Source of the DNA: Pyramidobacter piscolens
GTDB taxonomy: Bacteria; Synergistota; Synergistia; Synergistales; Dethiosulfovibrionaceae
DNA length: 47,999 nt
Direction of reading: 5' to 3'
Assembly (NCBI GenBank): GCA_004558205.1
Contig: SFDM01000023.1
Location: 1-47,999 of the forward strand
The notes under the pieces were generated by a model that searched no databases, was not told where the DNA came from, and worked only from the letters and a program-made list of their open reading frames with translations. Below, in pieces: positions 17,143-26,367 of the stretch. A program made the position numbers and the translations under genes. How positions within the stretch are numbered: the first letter of the stretch is position 1; every line of letters begins with the position of its first letter.

Positions 17143-18129
17143 CTATTTTTTGCCCTGGGTGAGCGCAAGGATTCTGTCGAGGATGTCGCCGTACAGAGGG
17201 CGGAATTTGTCGTAAACGGGCTGGACGGCAGCGATGAAGGGAGCGCGGTCGGGACGGGTGAACACCACGCCCAGGGCTTCGCACTTCTTGATGTCGCCGG
17301 CGTCGGCTTTCGCTTGAAAGTCGAAGGAGAAGACGCTCATCTTTTTGGCTTCGTCGATAAAGATGGCCTGGTCGGCTTTGGGAATGTTTTTCCAGAGCTT
17401 TTTCGACATGATCAGGGGGTTGGGTACGTGCATGTACCACAGCAGCGCGGCGGTCTTGGTCAGTTCGTAGTACTTCTGGGTGAGCATGTGGGTGATGGTG
17501 CCTTCGCAGCCGTCGATGGTCTTCATCTGCCAGGCCGAGTAGACATCGTTGAAGGCCATGGGGACGGCAATGGCGCCCATGGCGTTGATGGTCTCGATCA
17601 TGGGCTTGGAGTTGATGACGCGGAGCTTCAGCCCTTTCAGGTCTTCGATCTTGTTAACGGGACGGGGCGGGAAGAGGTGGCGCATGCCGTTTTCCCACCA
17701 GCCGAGGACGATCAGGTTTTTCTTGGCGAGGCTTGCCGAAAGCTCGTCACCGATGGGGCCGTTCAGCACTTCGCAGGCCTGCTGCTCGTTGTCGAACAGG
17801 AAGGGCAGATCCATCACGCCCACGATCTTGCTGTAAGCCGACAGGAGCGAACCTGTGGCCAGGACCATATCGGCAGTGCCCAGCTGGCAGCCCTCAATCA
17901 GCTGATTGGGCTTGCCGTAGAGGTCCGAAGGATAGATCTCGAAGGTATAACGCCCTCCCGTACGTTCGGTGACGGCTTTAGACCAATTTTCGAGATACAT
18001 CTGATAATAGTGGTCCTTGGTGCCGGTGTGACCCACTTTGATGACCTGCGCCGCCTCGGAGGCGCAGGCAAACGCGACGAACAGGGCGAGGAACAATGCC
18101 GCGGAACGGAAAAACTTTCTGGTGCTCAT
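17143..18129 (-). CDS. dctP: TRAP transporter substrate-binding protein DctP
   Basis: The 328-residue exported protein has a signal peptide (SAALFLALFVAFACASEAAQ) and the DctP-type TRAP binding fold. Marks are the mature start IKVGHTG, RTGGRYTFEIYPSDLYG and LKGLKLRVINSKPM, which holds the arginine that binds the substrate carboxylate, and AFNDVYSAWQMKTIDGCEGT. It captures an organic acid in the periplasm and delivers it to DctQM. The ATG at 18129 follows GGGAGGA. It leads the dctPQM operon behind a good promoter at 18205-18233. Confidence 0.94.
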   Translation of the reverse strand: MSTRKFFRSAALFLALFVAFACASEAAQVIKVGHTGTKDHYYQMYLENWSKAVTERTGGRYTFEIYPSDLYGKPNQLIEGCQLGTADMVLATGSLLSAYSKIVGVMDLPFLFDNEQQACEVLNGPIGDELSASLAKKNLIVLGWWENGMRHLFPPRPVNKIEDLKGLKLRVINSKPMIETINAMGAIAVPMAFNDVYSAWQMKTIDGCEGTITHMLTQKYYELTKTAALLWYMHVPNPLIMSKKLWKNIPKADQAIFIDEAKKMSVFSFDFQAKADAGDIKKCEALGVVFTRPDRAPFIAAVQPVYDKFRPLYGDILDRILALTQGKK

Positions 18130-18204
18130 GAATAAATTCCTCCCAACAAAAAAATGTATTTACGGCATAAAAAAACGATAAAAAAGGGCTCTATGCCGAA
18201 AGTT

Positions 18205-18233
18205 ATTTTAATAGTCCAGCGCTATAAGGTCAA
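18205..18233 (-). promoter_or_regulatory. Sigma70-type promoter of dctPQM
   Basis: Read on the minus strand, TTGACC (18233-18228) and TAAAAT (18210-18205) are 17 bases apart. The leader before dctP then contains a CGGCATA/TATGCCG stem around T-rich sequence (about 18161-18199). Confidence 0.65.
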
Positions 18234-18452
18234 GTTTTTTTTTATGATTAATTGAGTGGAAAAAATGATTCAATCATATGTTTTAATTTTGTTAGGAAAA
18301 TTCCTTGCTCTTTTGGCGCGGGAGCCCCACCGGCCTTTTTTGAGTGCCGCGGCATGCCTTGAATGTGCCTTTGTGAGGTGCGCCCTTTTGAAAGCTCCAA
18401 TGCGAGCCTTAAGGCTTCGGCTCAAAAAACGCTGGGCGTTTCCGCGTCGAAA

Positions 18453-18468
18453 TGTTCCACGTGGAACA
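18453..18468. promoter_or_regulatory. parS: parS site 1 (ParB-binding palindrome)
   Basis: TGTTCCACGTGGAACA is a perfect 16-bp palindrome, one of the established parS sequences bound by chromosomal ParB in many bacteria. It is extended to 18 bp by flanking A/T. The same sequence occurs at 40159 and 40454. It lies in a 678-base gene-free stretch, consistent with a chromosome segregation site. Confidence 0.85.
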
Positions 18469-18501
18469 TAGGGCTTGAGAAGGGAATATTTAATAAAATA
18501 G

Positions 18502-18540
18502 GGGAGGAACTCGCTGATTCACGGGGGTTCCTCCCTTATT
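18502..18540 (+). terminator. Hairpin downstream of parS 1
   Basis: GGGAGGAAC at 18502-18510 and GTTCCTCCC at 18527-18535 pair, followed by TTATT. No gene was recognised immediately before it. The rest of 18541-18807 holds nothing recognisable apart from a possible GCCGAGCTG/CAGCTC stem just past the next gene's stop. Confidence 0.45.
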
Positions 18541-18807
18541 CTGTTCCGTTTGTTTTTTCATGGTTGACGTTGATGTTTCAATGAATTTTTATCTTCACTT
18601 TTAAAATGTGCCTTTTTGTGATGAAATGCCTTTTCGTAGTTTGTAGGGATTTTCAATAGAAGAATCTAACGCCTGACGGTCAGGAACGTCACATTAGGAG
18701 TATTCAAATCGTCCGGTCTGATATGTCTTTTATCCTTGCGTGGACGCCGGGGTTTTGTCGCCTCGGAGCTGTACAGGAATCCTGCCGCCGGCGCAGCTCG
18801 GCATTTT

Positions 18808-19677
18808 TTACCGGTCGTAGAGCTTGAACAGCGCCTGCGTTCCGTCGTTTTCGCAGCCTTCGGCCGCCAGCTTTTGGTAGAGTTTGTTCGCCAGTTCAAG
18901 CCCCGGCAGCTCAATGCGCATCTCCCGGGCTGATTCCAGCGCGATGCCCATGTCCTTGATGAAGTGCTTGACATAGAAACCGGGCGCGAAGTTGCCCGCC
19001 AGCATCCGGGGCGCCAGGTTGCTCAGCGAGAAGCTGCCCGCCGCGCCGCCGGAGATGCTCGCCAAAACCTGCTGGGGATCCAATCCCGCGTGTTTGGCGT
19101 AGCTCAGGGCTTCGCAGACGCCCATCATGTTCGACGCGATGGCGATCTGGTTGGCCATCTTGGTATGTTGGCCGCTGCCGCACTTTCCCTGAAGCTTCAT
19201 CTCCTTGCCCATGGCTTTGAACAAGGGGAGCGCCGCCTCGAAGGCCCTTTCGTCGCCGCCGGCCATGATGGAGAGTTTGCCTTCGCGGGCGCCCACGTCG
19301 CCGCCCGACACGGGCGCGTCCAGGGCGAAGCCTCCGCGCTTGGCGGCTTCTTCGCCGATGCGCGCGGCCAGCAGGGGGCTGGAGGTGGTCATGTCGATCA
19401 GGATCTTTCCGGCGCTGAACCCTTCGAAGAGCCCTTGGTCACCGAAATAGACCTGCTCCACGTCGCGGGGGTAGCCCACGATGGTGATGACCGCGTCGCA
19501 GGCCCGGGCCGCCTCGGCGGGGCTGGCGGCCCAATGGGCTCCCTGGGCGATCAGCCCGTCGGCCGAAGCCTTGGTGCGGTTGTACACCGTGAGGTCGAAA
19601 CCGGCCTTCATCAGGTTCGACGCCATAGAGCGTCCCATGACGCCCAGTCCTACAAAACCAATTTTTTTCAGTGACAT
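18808..19677 (-). CDS. 3-hydroxyisobutyrate dehydrogenase family protein (NAD(P)-binding)
   Basis: The 289-residue cytosolic enzyme is a beta-hydroxyacid dehydrogenase. It has the Rossmann motif GFVGLGVMGRSMASNLMKAG at residues 7-26, the substrate loop DAPVSGGDVGAREGKLSIMAG at about 120-140 (shown in part in the family as APVSGG) and the catalytic lysine in GQHTKMANQ (Lys173). The family oxidises or reduces 3-hydroxyisobutyrate, tartronate semialdehyde, succinic semialdehyde and similar acids. The ATG at 19677 follows AAGGAG by 9 bases; earlier in-frame codons have no family sequence. It stands alone between parS 1 and the opp genes. The substrate is not clear. Confidence 0.9.
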   Translation of the reverse strand: MSLKKIGFVGLGVMGRSMASNLMKAGFDLTVYNRTKASADGLIAQGAHWAASPAEAARACDAVITIVGYPRDVEQVYFGDQGLFEGFSAGKILIDMTTSSPLLAARIGEEAAKRGGFALDAPVSGGDVGAREGKLSIMAGGDERAFEAALPLFKAMGKEMKLQGKCGSGQHTKMANQIAIASNMMGVCEALSYAKHAGLDPQQVLASISGGAAGSFSLSNLAPRMLAGNFAPGFYVKHFIKDMGIALESAREMRIELPGLELANKLYQKLAAEGCENDGTQALFKLYDR

Positions 19678-19906
19678 ATGATCGATCTCCTTCACAATGT
19701 GTTGGGTAATTTCCAATTTGGGCCGAGGGGGAATGTCAAAAGATCGGAAGTATGACCTCGCGCGATTCTGTCCATGAAGCGCGGCAGGCGTCCGATTCCG
19801 CTTCGATTTCCACCTATTCTATCTCATAGTACCCTCGACGCGGGGAAAAAGCAAGCCCGAACCGCGGCGCGCCCCGGTAACCCGCATTATTCAACGCTAT
19901 TTACAG

Positions 19907-19950
19907 AAGGGCCCGGCTCCGACGCCTTTTTCCGTCGAAGCCGGGCCCTT
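19907..19950. terminator. Terminator after oppF
   Basis: AAGGGCCCGGCT and AGCCGGGCCCTT, with inner CGACG/CGTCG, form a long stem 36 bases past the oppF stop. The remaining bases of 19678-19985 hold only the leader of the dehydrogenase gene and no further gene. Confidence 0.7.
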
Positions 19951-19985
19951 TTCCGTTGTCGATATTTTTTGCCGCCAGTTTCCAG

Positions 19986-20948
19986 CTACTCCGTGAGGAA
20001 GCAGGACACCGCGTGATCGCTGCCGATCCCGTGAAGGCTGGGTTCTTCGTGGAAGCACCGTTCCTGCGCGCAGTAGCAGCGGTTGGCGAAACGGCAGGCC
20101 TGGGGCGGATCGATGGGCGACGAAATTTCCCCTTTCAGCAATATGCGCTCCCGCTTCCGATCGATATCGGGGATGGGGATGGCGGACAGCAGCGCCTTCG
20201 TGTAGGGGTGCAGCGGATTGGCGAAAAGCTCCTCCGCAGGGGCCTGTTCGATCAGTTTGCCCAGGTACATCACCGCGATGTCGTCGGAAAAGTGGTTCAC
20301 CACGCTCAGGTCGTGGGTGATGAAAAGATAGGTCAGGCCGTGAGACTCCTGCAGTTCCTTCATCAGGTTGAGGATCTGGGCCTGTATGGAGACGTCCAGC
20401 GCGGATACGGGCTCGTCGCAGACCACGAACTTCGGTTCCATGGCCAGGGCGCGTGCGATGCCCACCCTCTGGCGCCGGCCGCCGTCCAGCTCGTGGGGGT
20501 AGGCGTTGAGCAGGCGGGGTGCCAGGCCTACGGTCTTCATGATCTCCAGCACTCTGGCCTCCCTGTCCCTGCGGGAACACATATGGTGCAGCTCCAGCGG
20601 CTGGGCGATGGTCTGGGCGATGGTCTTCCTCGGATTGATGGACGAAAAAGGGTCCTGGAAGATGATCTGCATGTCCTTGCGCAGCTTCCGCAGTTCGCCC
20701 TTTGACGCCTTGGTGATGTCGGCGCCTTCGAAAAGCACCTCGCCCGACGTGGGCTGTATCAGCTGGAGGACGGCGCGTCCGCAGGTGGACTTTCCGCAGC
20801 CCGATTCGCCCACCAGCCCCAGGGTGCGCCCTTTCCTGATACTGAAAGAAACGTCGTCCACGGCGTGAAGAGTCCCGCGGGGCGTCTGGAAGTATTTTTT
20901 CAGCGATTTCACCTCAAGCAGAAGGTCTGTGTTCTGTCCGGCGCTCAT
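19986..20948 (-). CDS. oppF: Oligopeptide ABC transporter ATP-binding protein OppF
   Basis: The 320-residue ATPase of a peptide importer has Walker A GESGCGKST near residues 41-49, Walker B FVVCDEPVSALD and the C-terminal oligopeptide/dipeptide extension (RCYCAQERC). The ABC signature reads LDGGRRQR instead of the usual LSGGQ. That substitution recurs in some OppF-type ATPases as far as I recall, so it need not mean loss of function. Its ATG overlaps the oppD stop codon by four bases, showing coupled translation. It powers import together with OppD through the OppBC channel. Confidence 0.93.
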   Translation of the reverse strand: MSAGQNTDLLLEVKSLKKYFQTPRGTLHAVDDVSFSIRKGRTLGLVGESGCGKSTCGRAVLQLIQPTSGEVLFEGADITKASKGELRKLRKDMQIIFQDPFSSINPRKTIAQTIAQPLELHHMCSRRDREARVLEIMKTVGLAPRLLNAYPHELDGGRRQRVGIARALAMEPKFVVCDEPVSALDVSIQAQILNLMKELQESHGLTYLFITHDLSVVNHFSDDIAVMYLGKLIEQAPAEELFANPLHPYTKALLSAIPIPDIDRKRERILLKGEISSPIDPPQACRFANRCYCAQERCFHEEPSLHGIGSDHAVSCFLTE

Positions 20949-21949
20949 TTGCGATGCAGCCTCCTCTCTTCCAGGTTGCCGTCATCGTAGAGATGGCAGC
21001 GTACATAGTGTTTTTCGGTTCGGTACGCCTTTTGGGGCTTTTGGGTGCGGCAGACGTCCATGGCGTAGTCGCAGCGGTCGCAGAACGCGCAGCCCTCCGG
21101 CAGGTTGGTGGGGTCTGGCATCATGCCCCTGACGGGTTTCAGCTTCGCCTCGCGGTGTTCCAAGTTGGGCAGGGAATCGAAAAGCCCCTCCGTGTAGGGA
21201 TGGAGAGTGCTTTTGAACACATCCCGCAGCGTACCGTGCTCCACCACGGTGCCGGCGTACACCACGGAGACTTCGTCGCAGATTTCCGCTACCACTCCCA
21301 GATCGTGGGTGATCATCAGAAGGGACGTGTGGTATTTATCCTTCAGGTTCCGCATCATGTCCAGCACCTGGGCCTGAATGGTCACGTCGAGCGCCGTGGT
21401 GGGTTCGTCGGCGATCAGCACCGTGGGGTTGCAGGCCAGGGCGATGGCGATGACCACGCGCTGTTTCATGCCTCCTGAAAACTGGTGGGGATACTCACGG
21501 CCCCTTTCACGGGGGATGCCCACCAGTTCCAGCATGCCGCGCGCCTTTTCCAGAGCCTCCGCCCTGGTGACGTCCTCGTGCATCTGAATGCTCTCGGCGA
21601 TCTGATCTTCCACGGTGAACACGGGGTTCAGCGCCGTCATGGGGTCCTGGAAAATCATGGAGATCTGCTTGCCGCGGATTTCCTCCATCTGCGCCTCTGG
21701 CTTTTCCAGGAGGTTCTCGCCGTTAAAGAGGATCTTGCCGGTGGTGATGCGGCCGGGAGGCATGGAGATCAGCTGGAGCATGGCCAGGCCGAGCGTCGTT
21801 TTCCCCGCGCCCGTCTCGCCCACCAGTCCCAGCGTCCCGCCCTGTTCCATCTGGAGTTCCATCCCGTTCAGGGCCTTCACAAGGCCGTTCTCCGTTTTGA
21901 ACTCCACAGACAGGTCTTCCACTTCTATGATGTATCGACTGTTTTTCAT
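20945..21949 (-). CDS. oppD: Oligopeptide ABC transporter ATP-binding protein OppD
   Basis: The 334-residue ATPase has Walker A GETGAGKTT near residue 42, the Q-loop in ISMIFQDPMTALNP, signature FSGGMKQRV, Walker B VLIADEPTTALD and the H-loop MITHDLGVV. The C-terminal cysteine-containing segment (CAFCDRCDYAMDVC) is typical of Opp/Dpp ATPases. Here the signature is canonical, unlike its partner OppF. The gene begins 10 bases after oppC and overlaps oppF. Confidence 0.94.
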   Translation of the reverse strand: MKNSRYIIEVEDLSVEFKTENGLVKALNGMELQMEQGGTLGLVGETGAGKTTLGLAMLQLISMPPGRITTGKILFNGENLLEKPEAQMEEIRGKQISMIFQDPMTALNPVFTVEDQIAESIQMHEDVTRAEALEKARGMLELVGIPRERGREYPHQFSGGMKQRVVIAIALACNPTVLIADEPTTALDVTIQAQVLDMMRNLKDKYHTSLLMITHDLGVVAEICDEVSVVYAGTVVEHGTLRDVFKSTLHPYTEGLFDSLPNLEHREAKLKPVRGMMPDPTNLPEGCAFCDRCDYAMDVCRTQKPQKAYRTEKHYVRCHLYDDGNLEERRLHRK

Positions 21950-21959
21950 GAACGGCTCC

Positions 21960-22865
21960 TTATCTCAGCCGCGGGTCCATGGCGTCCCGCAGGCCGTCGC
22001 CCAAAAGGTTCAGGGAGAGTATGGTGATCATCATGGCGAGCCCCGGCAGGTAGGTGAGGTAGCTGTAGTTCCGGATATAGGCCCGGCCGAAGGACAGCAT
22101 GGCCCCCCATTCCGGAGCCGGCGCCTCTACGCCCAGCCCCAGGAAGCTCAGCGCCGCCGCGTTGGTGATGGAAGCGGCCGTGCGGATGGCGATCTGCACC
22201 ACTACAGGGCTGAGGATATTGGGCACGATGTCCCTGGTAATGATGGAAAAATCGCTGGCGCCTATAGAGTGGGCCGCCTCCACGTATTCCATGTCCTTCA
22301 CCGTCAGCACGGAGCCTCGCACCACTCTGGCGAAGCTGGGGATCTGGGAGATGGTCAGCGCGATGACCATGTTGGAAATGCTGGCCCCCAGGGCCGCCAC
22401 GATCACGATGGCCAGCATGGTCATGGGCACCGCCATGATGATATCCACCGTGCGCATGATCACGCTGTCCAGTTTTCCCCCATAGTAGCCCGACACGGCT
22501 CCCAGGGCCCCGCCCAGGAACATGCTCATGATCACCGACGAAAAACTGATGGACAGAGAGTACCGGGCGCCGTGGATCAGGCGCGCGCAGAGGTCCCTGC
22601 CGTAGGCGTCGGTGCCCAGGATGTGCCCCGGGGAAAAGATGGGCAGAAAGCGGTTTTTCACGTTCATCTTGACGCAGTAGAGATCATAATCATAAAGCAG
22701 GTCGGCGAAGAGGGCCGTCAGCACCACGGCGACCAGTATGACCATTCCCAGCACGGCCATTTTGTTCCTGCAAAAGCGCACCCATATTTCTTCCAGCTGC
22801 CCGCGGGCGTGGGGCGTGGAACGTCCTGCCGCCGGGGCGCCGGCGCTTGTAGACATAAAAATCAT
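21960..22865 (-). CDS. oppC: Oligopeptide ABC transporter permease OppC
   Basis: The 301-residue membrane protein has an N-terminal helix near residues 35-55 and five more helices of the DppC/OppC type. Family marks are GHILGTDAYGRDLCARLIHG near residues 79-98 and the EAA loop around EAAHSIGASDFSIITRDIVP. It forms the channel together with OppB. It starts 29 bases after the oppB stop. Confidence 0.94.
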   Translation of the reverse strand: MIFMSTSAGAPAAGRSTPHARGQLEEIWVRFCRNKMAVLGMVILVAVVLTALFADLLYDYDLYCVKMNVKNRFLPIFSPGHILGTDAYGRDLCARLIHGARYSLSISFSSVIMSMFLGGALGAVSGYYGGKLDSVIMRTVDIIMAVPMTMLAIVIVAALGASISNMVIALTISQIPSFARVVRGSVLTVKDMEYVEAAHSIGASDFSIITRDIVPNILSPVVVQIAIRTAASITNAAALSFLGLGVEAPAPEWGAMLSFGRAYIRNYSYLTYLPGLAMMITILSLNLLGDGLRDAMDPRLR

Positions 22866-22894
22866 TTATTGTACCTCCTCTATTCGCTTGTTCG

Positions 22895-23821
22895 CTATGA
22901 ATACTGGCTGCGGATGCGCGGATCCACCAGTGCGTAGCACAGGTCCACGATCAGGTTCAGCACGGAACAGGCGATGGTCAGCAGGATCACGCAGCCCAGC
23001 ACCATGGGAGTGTCGCGGTGATTGATGGACTCGATCATGAGCCGCCCCAGCCCCGGCCAGCCGAAGATCTGCTCCACCAGGACGGAGCCTCCCATCAGCT
23101 GCCCCATCTGGATTCCCACGACGGTGATGGTGGGGATCAGCGTGTTGCTGAAAGCGTGCTTGTAAATGGCGACCCTGTTGGAACAGCCCTTCGCCTTGGC
23201 GGTGCGCACGTAGTCCTGGCGGATGGTCTCCAGCATGGTCGAGCGGGTGGTGCGGGTCACGGTGGACATATTGGGAAACACCAGGCAGGCCGCCGGCAGG
23301 ATATAGCTGGCCAGCGTGCCGTCGTAGGACGATGGGAGCAGGCGGAAATGCAGTGAAAATACGATCATCAGAAGGAGTCCCAGCCAGAACACGGGCATGG
23401 AGATCCCGATCAGGGAAAAGACCATGATCCCGCTGTCGAGGGGCTGGTTTTGACGGACCGCCGCCCAGATCCCCAGGGGCACCGACAAGATGACCGTCAA
23501 GATCAGCGATATGACCGCCAGCGACATGGTGTTGGGGAATCGGGACAGCACTTCGCTGGTGACGGAGCGGCTTTTCACGTAGGAGGTGCCGAAGTCGCCG
23601 TGGAGACAGTTCCACAGGTATCGGCCGTATTGGACCATCACGGAATCGTTGAGCCCCATTTTCTCGCGAAGTTCGTTCACCTGTTCCTGCGTCGCCAGCT
23701 CGCCGAGGATAAGGCGCGCCGGGTCGCCGGAAGCCATCTGCATTATCAGGAAGATCAGGAGCGTCACGCCTAAAATGACTGGTATCAGCTGGATCAGGCG
23801 TTTTATGAAATATTTAATCAT
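22895..23821 (-). CDS. oppB: Oligopeptide ABC transporter permease OppB
   Basis: The 308-residue membrane protein opens with FIKRLIQLIPVILGVTLLIF, as OppB/DppB/GsiC proteins do, followed by a periplasmic loop and the EAA motif (DYVRTAKAKGCSNRVAIYKH) that contacts the ATPases. It is first of the oppBCDF block, 317 bases after the binding protein gene on the same strand. Transcription may continue from oppA or start anew. Confidence 0.94.
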   Translation of the reverse strand: MIKYFIKRLIQLIPVILGVTLLIFLIMQMASGDPARLILGELATQEQVNELREKMGLNDSVMVQYGRYLWNCLHGDFGTSYVKSRSVTSEVLSRFPNTMSLAVISLILTVILSVPLGIWAAVRQNQPLDSGIMVFSLIGISMPVFWLGLLLMIVFSLHFRLLPSSYDGTLASYILPAACLVFPNMSTVTRTTRSTMLETIRQDYVRTAKAKGCSNRVAIYKHAFSNTLIPTITVVGIQMGQLMGGSVLVEQIFGWPGLGRLMIESINHRDTPMVLGCVILLTIACSVLNLIVDLCYALVDPRIRSQYS

Positions 23822-24138
23822 GATAGTATGTCACCTCATCGGGGCATCGAAAGTTGAACGAGTCTCGTTCTTTGAGAGAGAAAACTTATACTGTTTTGCG
23901 ATAAAAACGCAAAATGGGCACGGGCCGGCCCCGGACGTTAGTTCAGCTGTTCTATGGATAACATGGATAATTAGTATAAAATAAAGTGAGAGAATCACCT
24001 ATCATAAAAGAACAAGGCGGCTCTCTCACATCGTCTCAAACTAATTGCCAACTGAAATGATGAATACCTGCCGAGGGGATGCCTTTTGGGCGGGCTCGGA
24101 CGTCAGGCTGTTCTGCGGGTAATTGGCATCAAATCAGA
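23822..24138. other. Gap between oppA and oppB
   Basis: No gene is seen in these 317 bases. A clean inverted repeat GTGAGAGA (23986-23993) and TCTCTCAC (24022-24029) could be a hairpin or protein site. GGATAATTAGTAT at 23966-23978 resembles the outer end of the 287-bp repeat and the sequence beside the group II intron, but the repeat's inner sequence is absent. A GC-rich stem CCGAG/CTCGG lies near 24070-24100. Confidence 0.4.
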
Positions 24139-25656
24139 TTACTTTTCCCAGTGGATGCCGGAAAAGTCAAAATAGCCGTGGGCGGTAAACTTCAGGCCCG
24201 CCAGATCCTTGTTGTAGGCGCGGAAGGTCGTGGGCTGGTAGAGCGAGGGCTGCGCCGCGATTTCATTAACCCGTCTGACGCAGTCGTGGATCAGTTTCAG
24301 CCTGGCCTTGTCGTCGACGGTGGTTTGGATCTTGCCGATCAGCTCGTCCACCAGAGCGTCGTTGCAGGCTCCCTTGACGGAAGCGCGCTTGCTGCTGTGG
24401 TAACGGACGATGTAGTTGAAGGCGTTTGAGGGAGACCAGTAAGACAGCGCGCCGTAATACTTCCCGGTGGCGCGGAGGTTGCTGAACGTGGCGGTGTCGC
24501 AGGCTACCACCTTGACGTTGATGCCCAGCTCCGCCAGGTTGGACTGGATGATGGTGCCAACCCTGACAAGCTGTTCGGACCATGCGAGGATGGGAAGGGT
24601 AACGCTCTTGGGATCGCCGCCCCAGGCTTTGAGATATTCTTTGGCCTTTTCAAGGTCGTAGGTGAAAGCGCCGTCTTCACAGGAACCCCAGTATCCCAGG
24701 GCGATGGAGGTGCCGTTGGGAATGGCGTAGCCGTCCAGAGCGCCGAGCACGATGGCGTCGCGGTCGATGGCGTAGGCCAGGGCTCTGCGGAAGTTGACGT
24801 CGTTAAGAGGCGCCGCGTCGTTGTTCAGGGCGATGCAGTAGTTTTCCACCGAGGCCACCTGCTTGAGGGTAAGGCTGGCGTCGTCGCGGATGCGCTCGAT
24901 ATCGGCGGTCTCCACTTCATAGACGATGTCCACCTCGCCGGTCTGGAGAGCGATCGTGCGGGAAGCGCCTTCGGGGATGACCTTCCAGGTGAGCGTCTTG
25001 ATTCCGGGCATATTCTTTTTGTCCCAGTAGTCGTCGAAGCGCTCGTAGACGATGTAATCGCCCCGGGACCAGTTGACCATTTTGAAGGGGCCCGTGCCAA
25101 CGGGGGAGCTCGCGAAATCGTGACCGGATTCGATAAGGTCCTTGGGAAGGATGAACCAGTACTTATAGGCCACGTCGTACATCAGGTTGGGATAGGGGCC
25201 TTTCATGGTGAACTTGACGCTGTAGTCGTCCAGGGCTTCTACGGAACGGATGGAATTCACGTAAGGCGAAGAGCCGGGATATTTGACGATTAAATTGTAC
25301 GTTGCCGCCACGTCTTCGGCTTTCAGCTCTTTGCCGTGGTGGAATTTTACGCCCTTGCGCAGGTGGAACACGTATTCGCTGTCGCTGAGGGCTTCAACCG
25401 ATTCCGCCAGGTCGGGAACGGCTGCCATCGTCTCGGGGTCGATCTTCATCAGGAAGCTGTTGGTGAGATAGGCGCTGTAAATGGGGGCCATTTCCTCATT
25501 GTCCCACCAGGTCATGCTGACCGGTTCCGCCGAAAAGGCCACAGCGGCCTTGGAAACGTCGCGCGCCGCCGCGGTGTGCGCGCACCCGCCGATCAGACCC
25601 AGAGCGGCCAGGAGCGCAAGCGCCGCGTTAAACAAATGGGATCCTTTTGTCTTCAT
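24139..25656 (-). CDS. oppA: Peptide ABC transporter substrate-binding lipoprotein
   Basis: The 505-residue family 5 binding protein has a lipoprotein signal peptide with LIGGC (Cys25) and marks such as FHLRKGVKFHHGKELKAEDV, PVGTGPFKMVNWSRGDYIVYER and FRRALAYAIDRDAIV. It captures peptides, or nickel, opines or similar ligands in relatives, outside the inner membrane for OppBCDF. The ATG at 25656 follows a GAGAGGA site at a rather long distance. It leads the five-gene set. The divergent ATC-hydrolase operon begins 711 bases away, so uptake and hydrolysis could be linked. The ligand cannot be deduced. Confidence 0.93.
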   Translation of the reverse strand: MKTKGSHLFNAALALLAALGLIGGCAHTAAARDVSKAAVAFSAEPVSMTWWDNEEMAPIYSAYLTNSFLMKIDPETMAAVPDLAESVEALSDSEYVFHLRKGVKFHHGKELKAEDVAATYNLIVKYPGSSPYVNSIRSVEALDDYSVKFTMKGPYPNLMYDVAYKYWFILPKDLIESGHDFASSPVGTGPFKMVNWSRGDYIVYERFDDYWDKKNMPGIKTLTWKVIPEGASRTIALQTGEVDIVYEVETADIERIRDDASLTLKQVASVENYCIALNNDAAPLNDVNFRRALAYAIDRDAIVLGALDGYAIPNGTSIALGYWGSCEDGAFTYDLEKAKEYLKAWGGDPKSVTLPILAWSEQLVRVGTIIQSNLAELGINVKVVACDTATFSNLRATGKYYGALSYWSPSNAFNYIVRYHSSKRASVKGACNDALVDELIGKIQTTVDDKARLKLIHDCVRRVNEIAAQPSLYQPTTFRAYNKDLAGLKFTAHGYFDFSGIHWEK

Positions 25657-26367
25657 CCTACTAATTCCTCTCTTTCATTGAATGAATGTGCCGAGCCCTT
25701 CCCGAAGCAACGGCGTTCCGTGCGGAGGGCCGGGCTTTTTGGGGGCGAATTTAGTGTATCATGAGAAAGTTTGCTGAACAAATTGTGCTCGTCAATGCAA
25801 TCATTAATTTTTTTTAATAGCTAAAGCGTCCGTTCTTGAGGAGTCTCTTTCTCGGGGTTTCCAATAAAATAGAGCATGCCCTGCGGAGCCGGATCAATAA
25901 GATGAGAAAGCAAAGCAGGTTCTTCAGGCTGAAAAAAAGCCGGGCATGCGTCGCCTTTGTGCTGTATATCAGCAAATTGATGAAGAAACGTATAAACATT
26001 GACATTCTAAATGAAAACCGGTGTTGAGCGTGAACATGGCCGTCATGGACCCGGTTTTTGCGGCGCTCCAGGGCGTTTGAGACGCGCCCGCGCCGGCTGG
26101 AAGGCGCGGCCAGGCCTGCTGCCGCGGCGCCGGGACAGGTTCTTTGCCGTTTCAAAGCGCTGTTTGTCCTATGAAGTTCCTTTTCTCCGAGTGAAACAAG
26201 GGCCATTGAAAAAACAGATTGAAAGCATTGCCTATAGTCATTACCTCTTTTTGGGCGGCTTTGGTATATTGAAACCGATTTGCGAAAATTCGTCTGGAAA
26301 AGTTCTCTTTTTTAAGACGAATCAAAGTTCAATGCGAGTACCTACATTTTTATACGGAGGATTCAGG
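25657..26367. other. Divergent gap between oppA and the ATC-hydrolase operon
   Basis: No convincing gene is seen in these 711 bases. Near 25690-25740 a GC-rich hairpin (GCCCTTCCCG... and CGGAGGGCCGGGC) with five T on the plus strand looks like a terminator but lies in the oppA leader. At 26288-26322 ATTCGTCT and AGACGAAT form an 8-bp inverted repeat with 19 bases between, 46 bases before the ATC-hydrolase start, a possible operator or leader stem. Short open frames here show no family features and unlike codon use. Confidence 0.4.

Noticed and set aside
18256..18584. Small open frames around parS 1
   Set aside because: They run through the parS palindrome and show no family features. The region is better explained as non-coding.
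23966..23978. GGATAATTAGTAT as the end of a fifth fold-back repeat
   Set aside because: Only the outermost eight or so bases agree; none of the repeat's inner sequence is adjacent.
25814..26206. Short open frames in the gap before the ATC-hydrolase operon
   Set aside because: There are no family motifs, no convincing ribosome binding sites and atypical composition.
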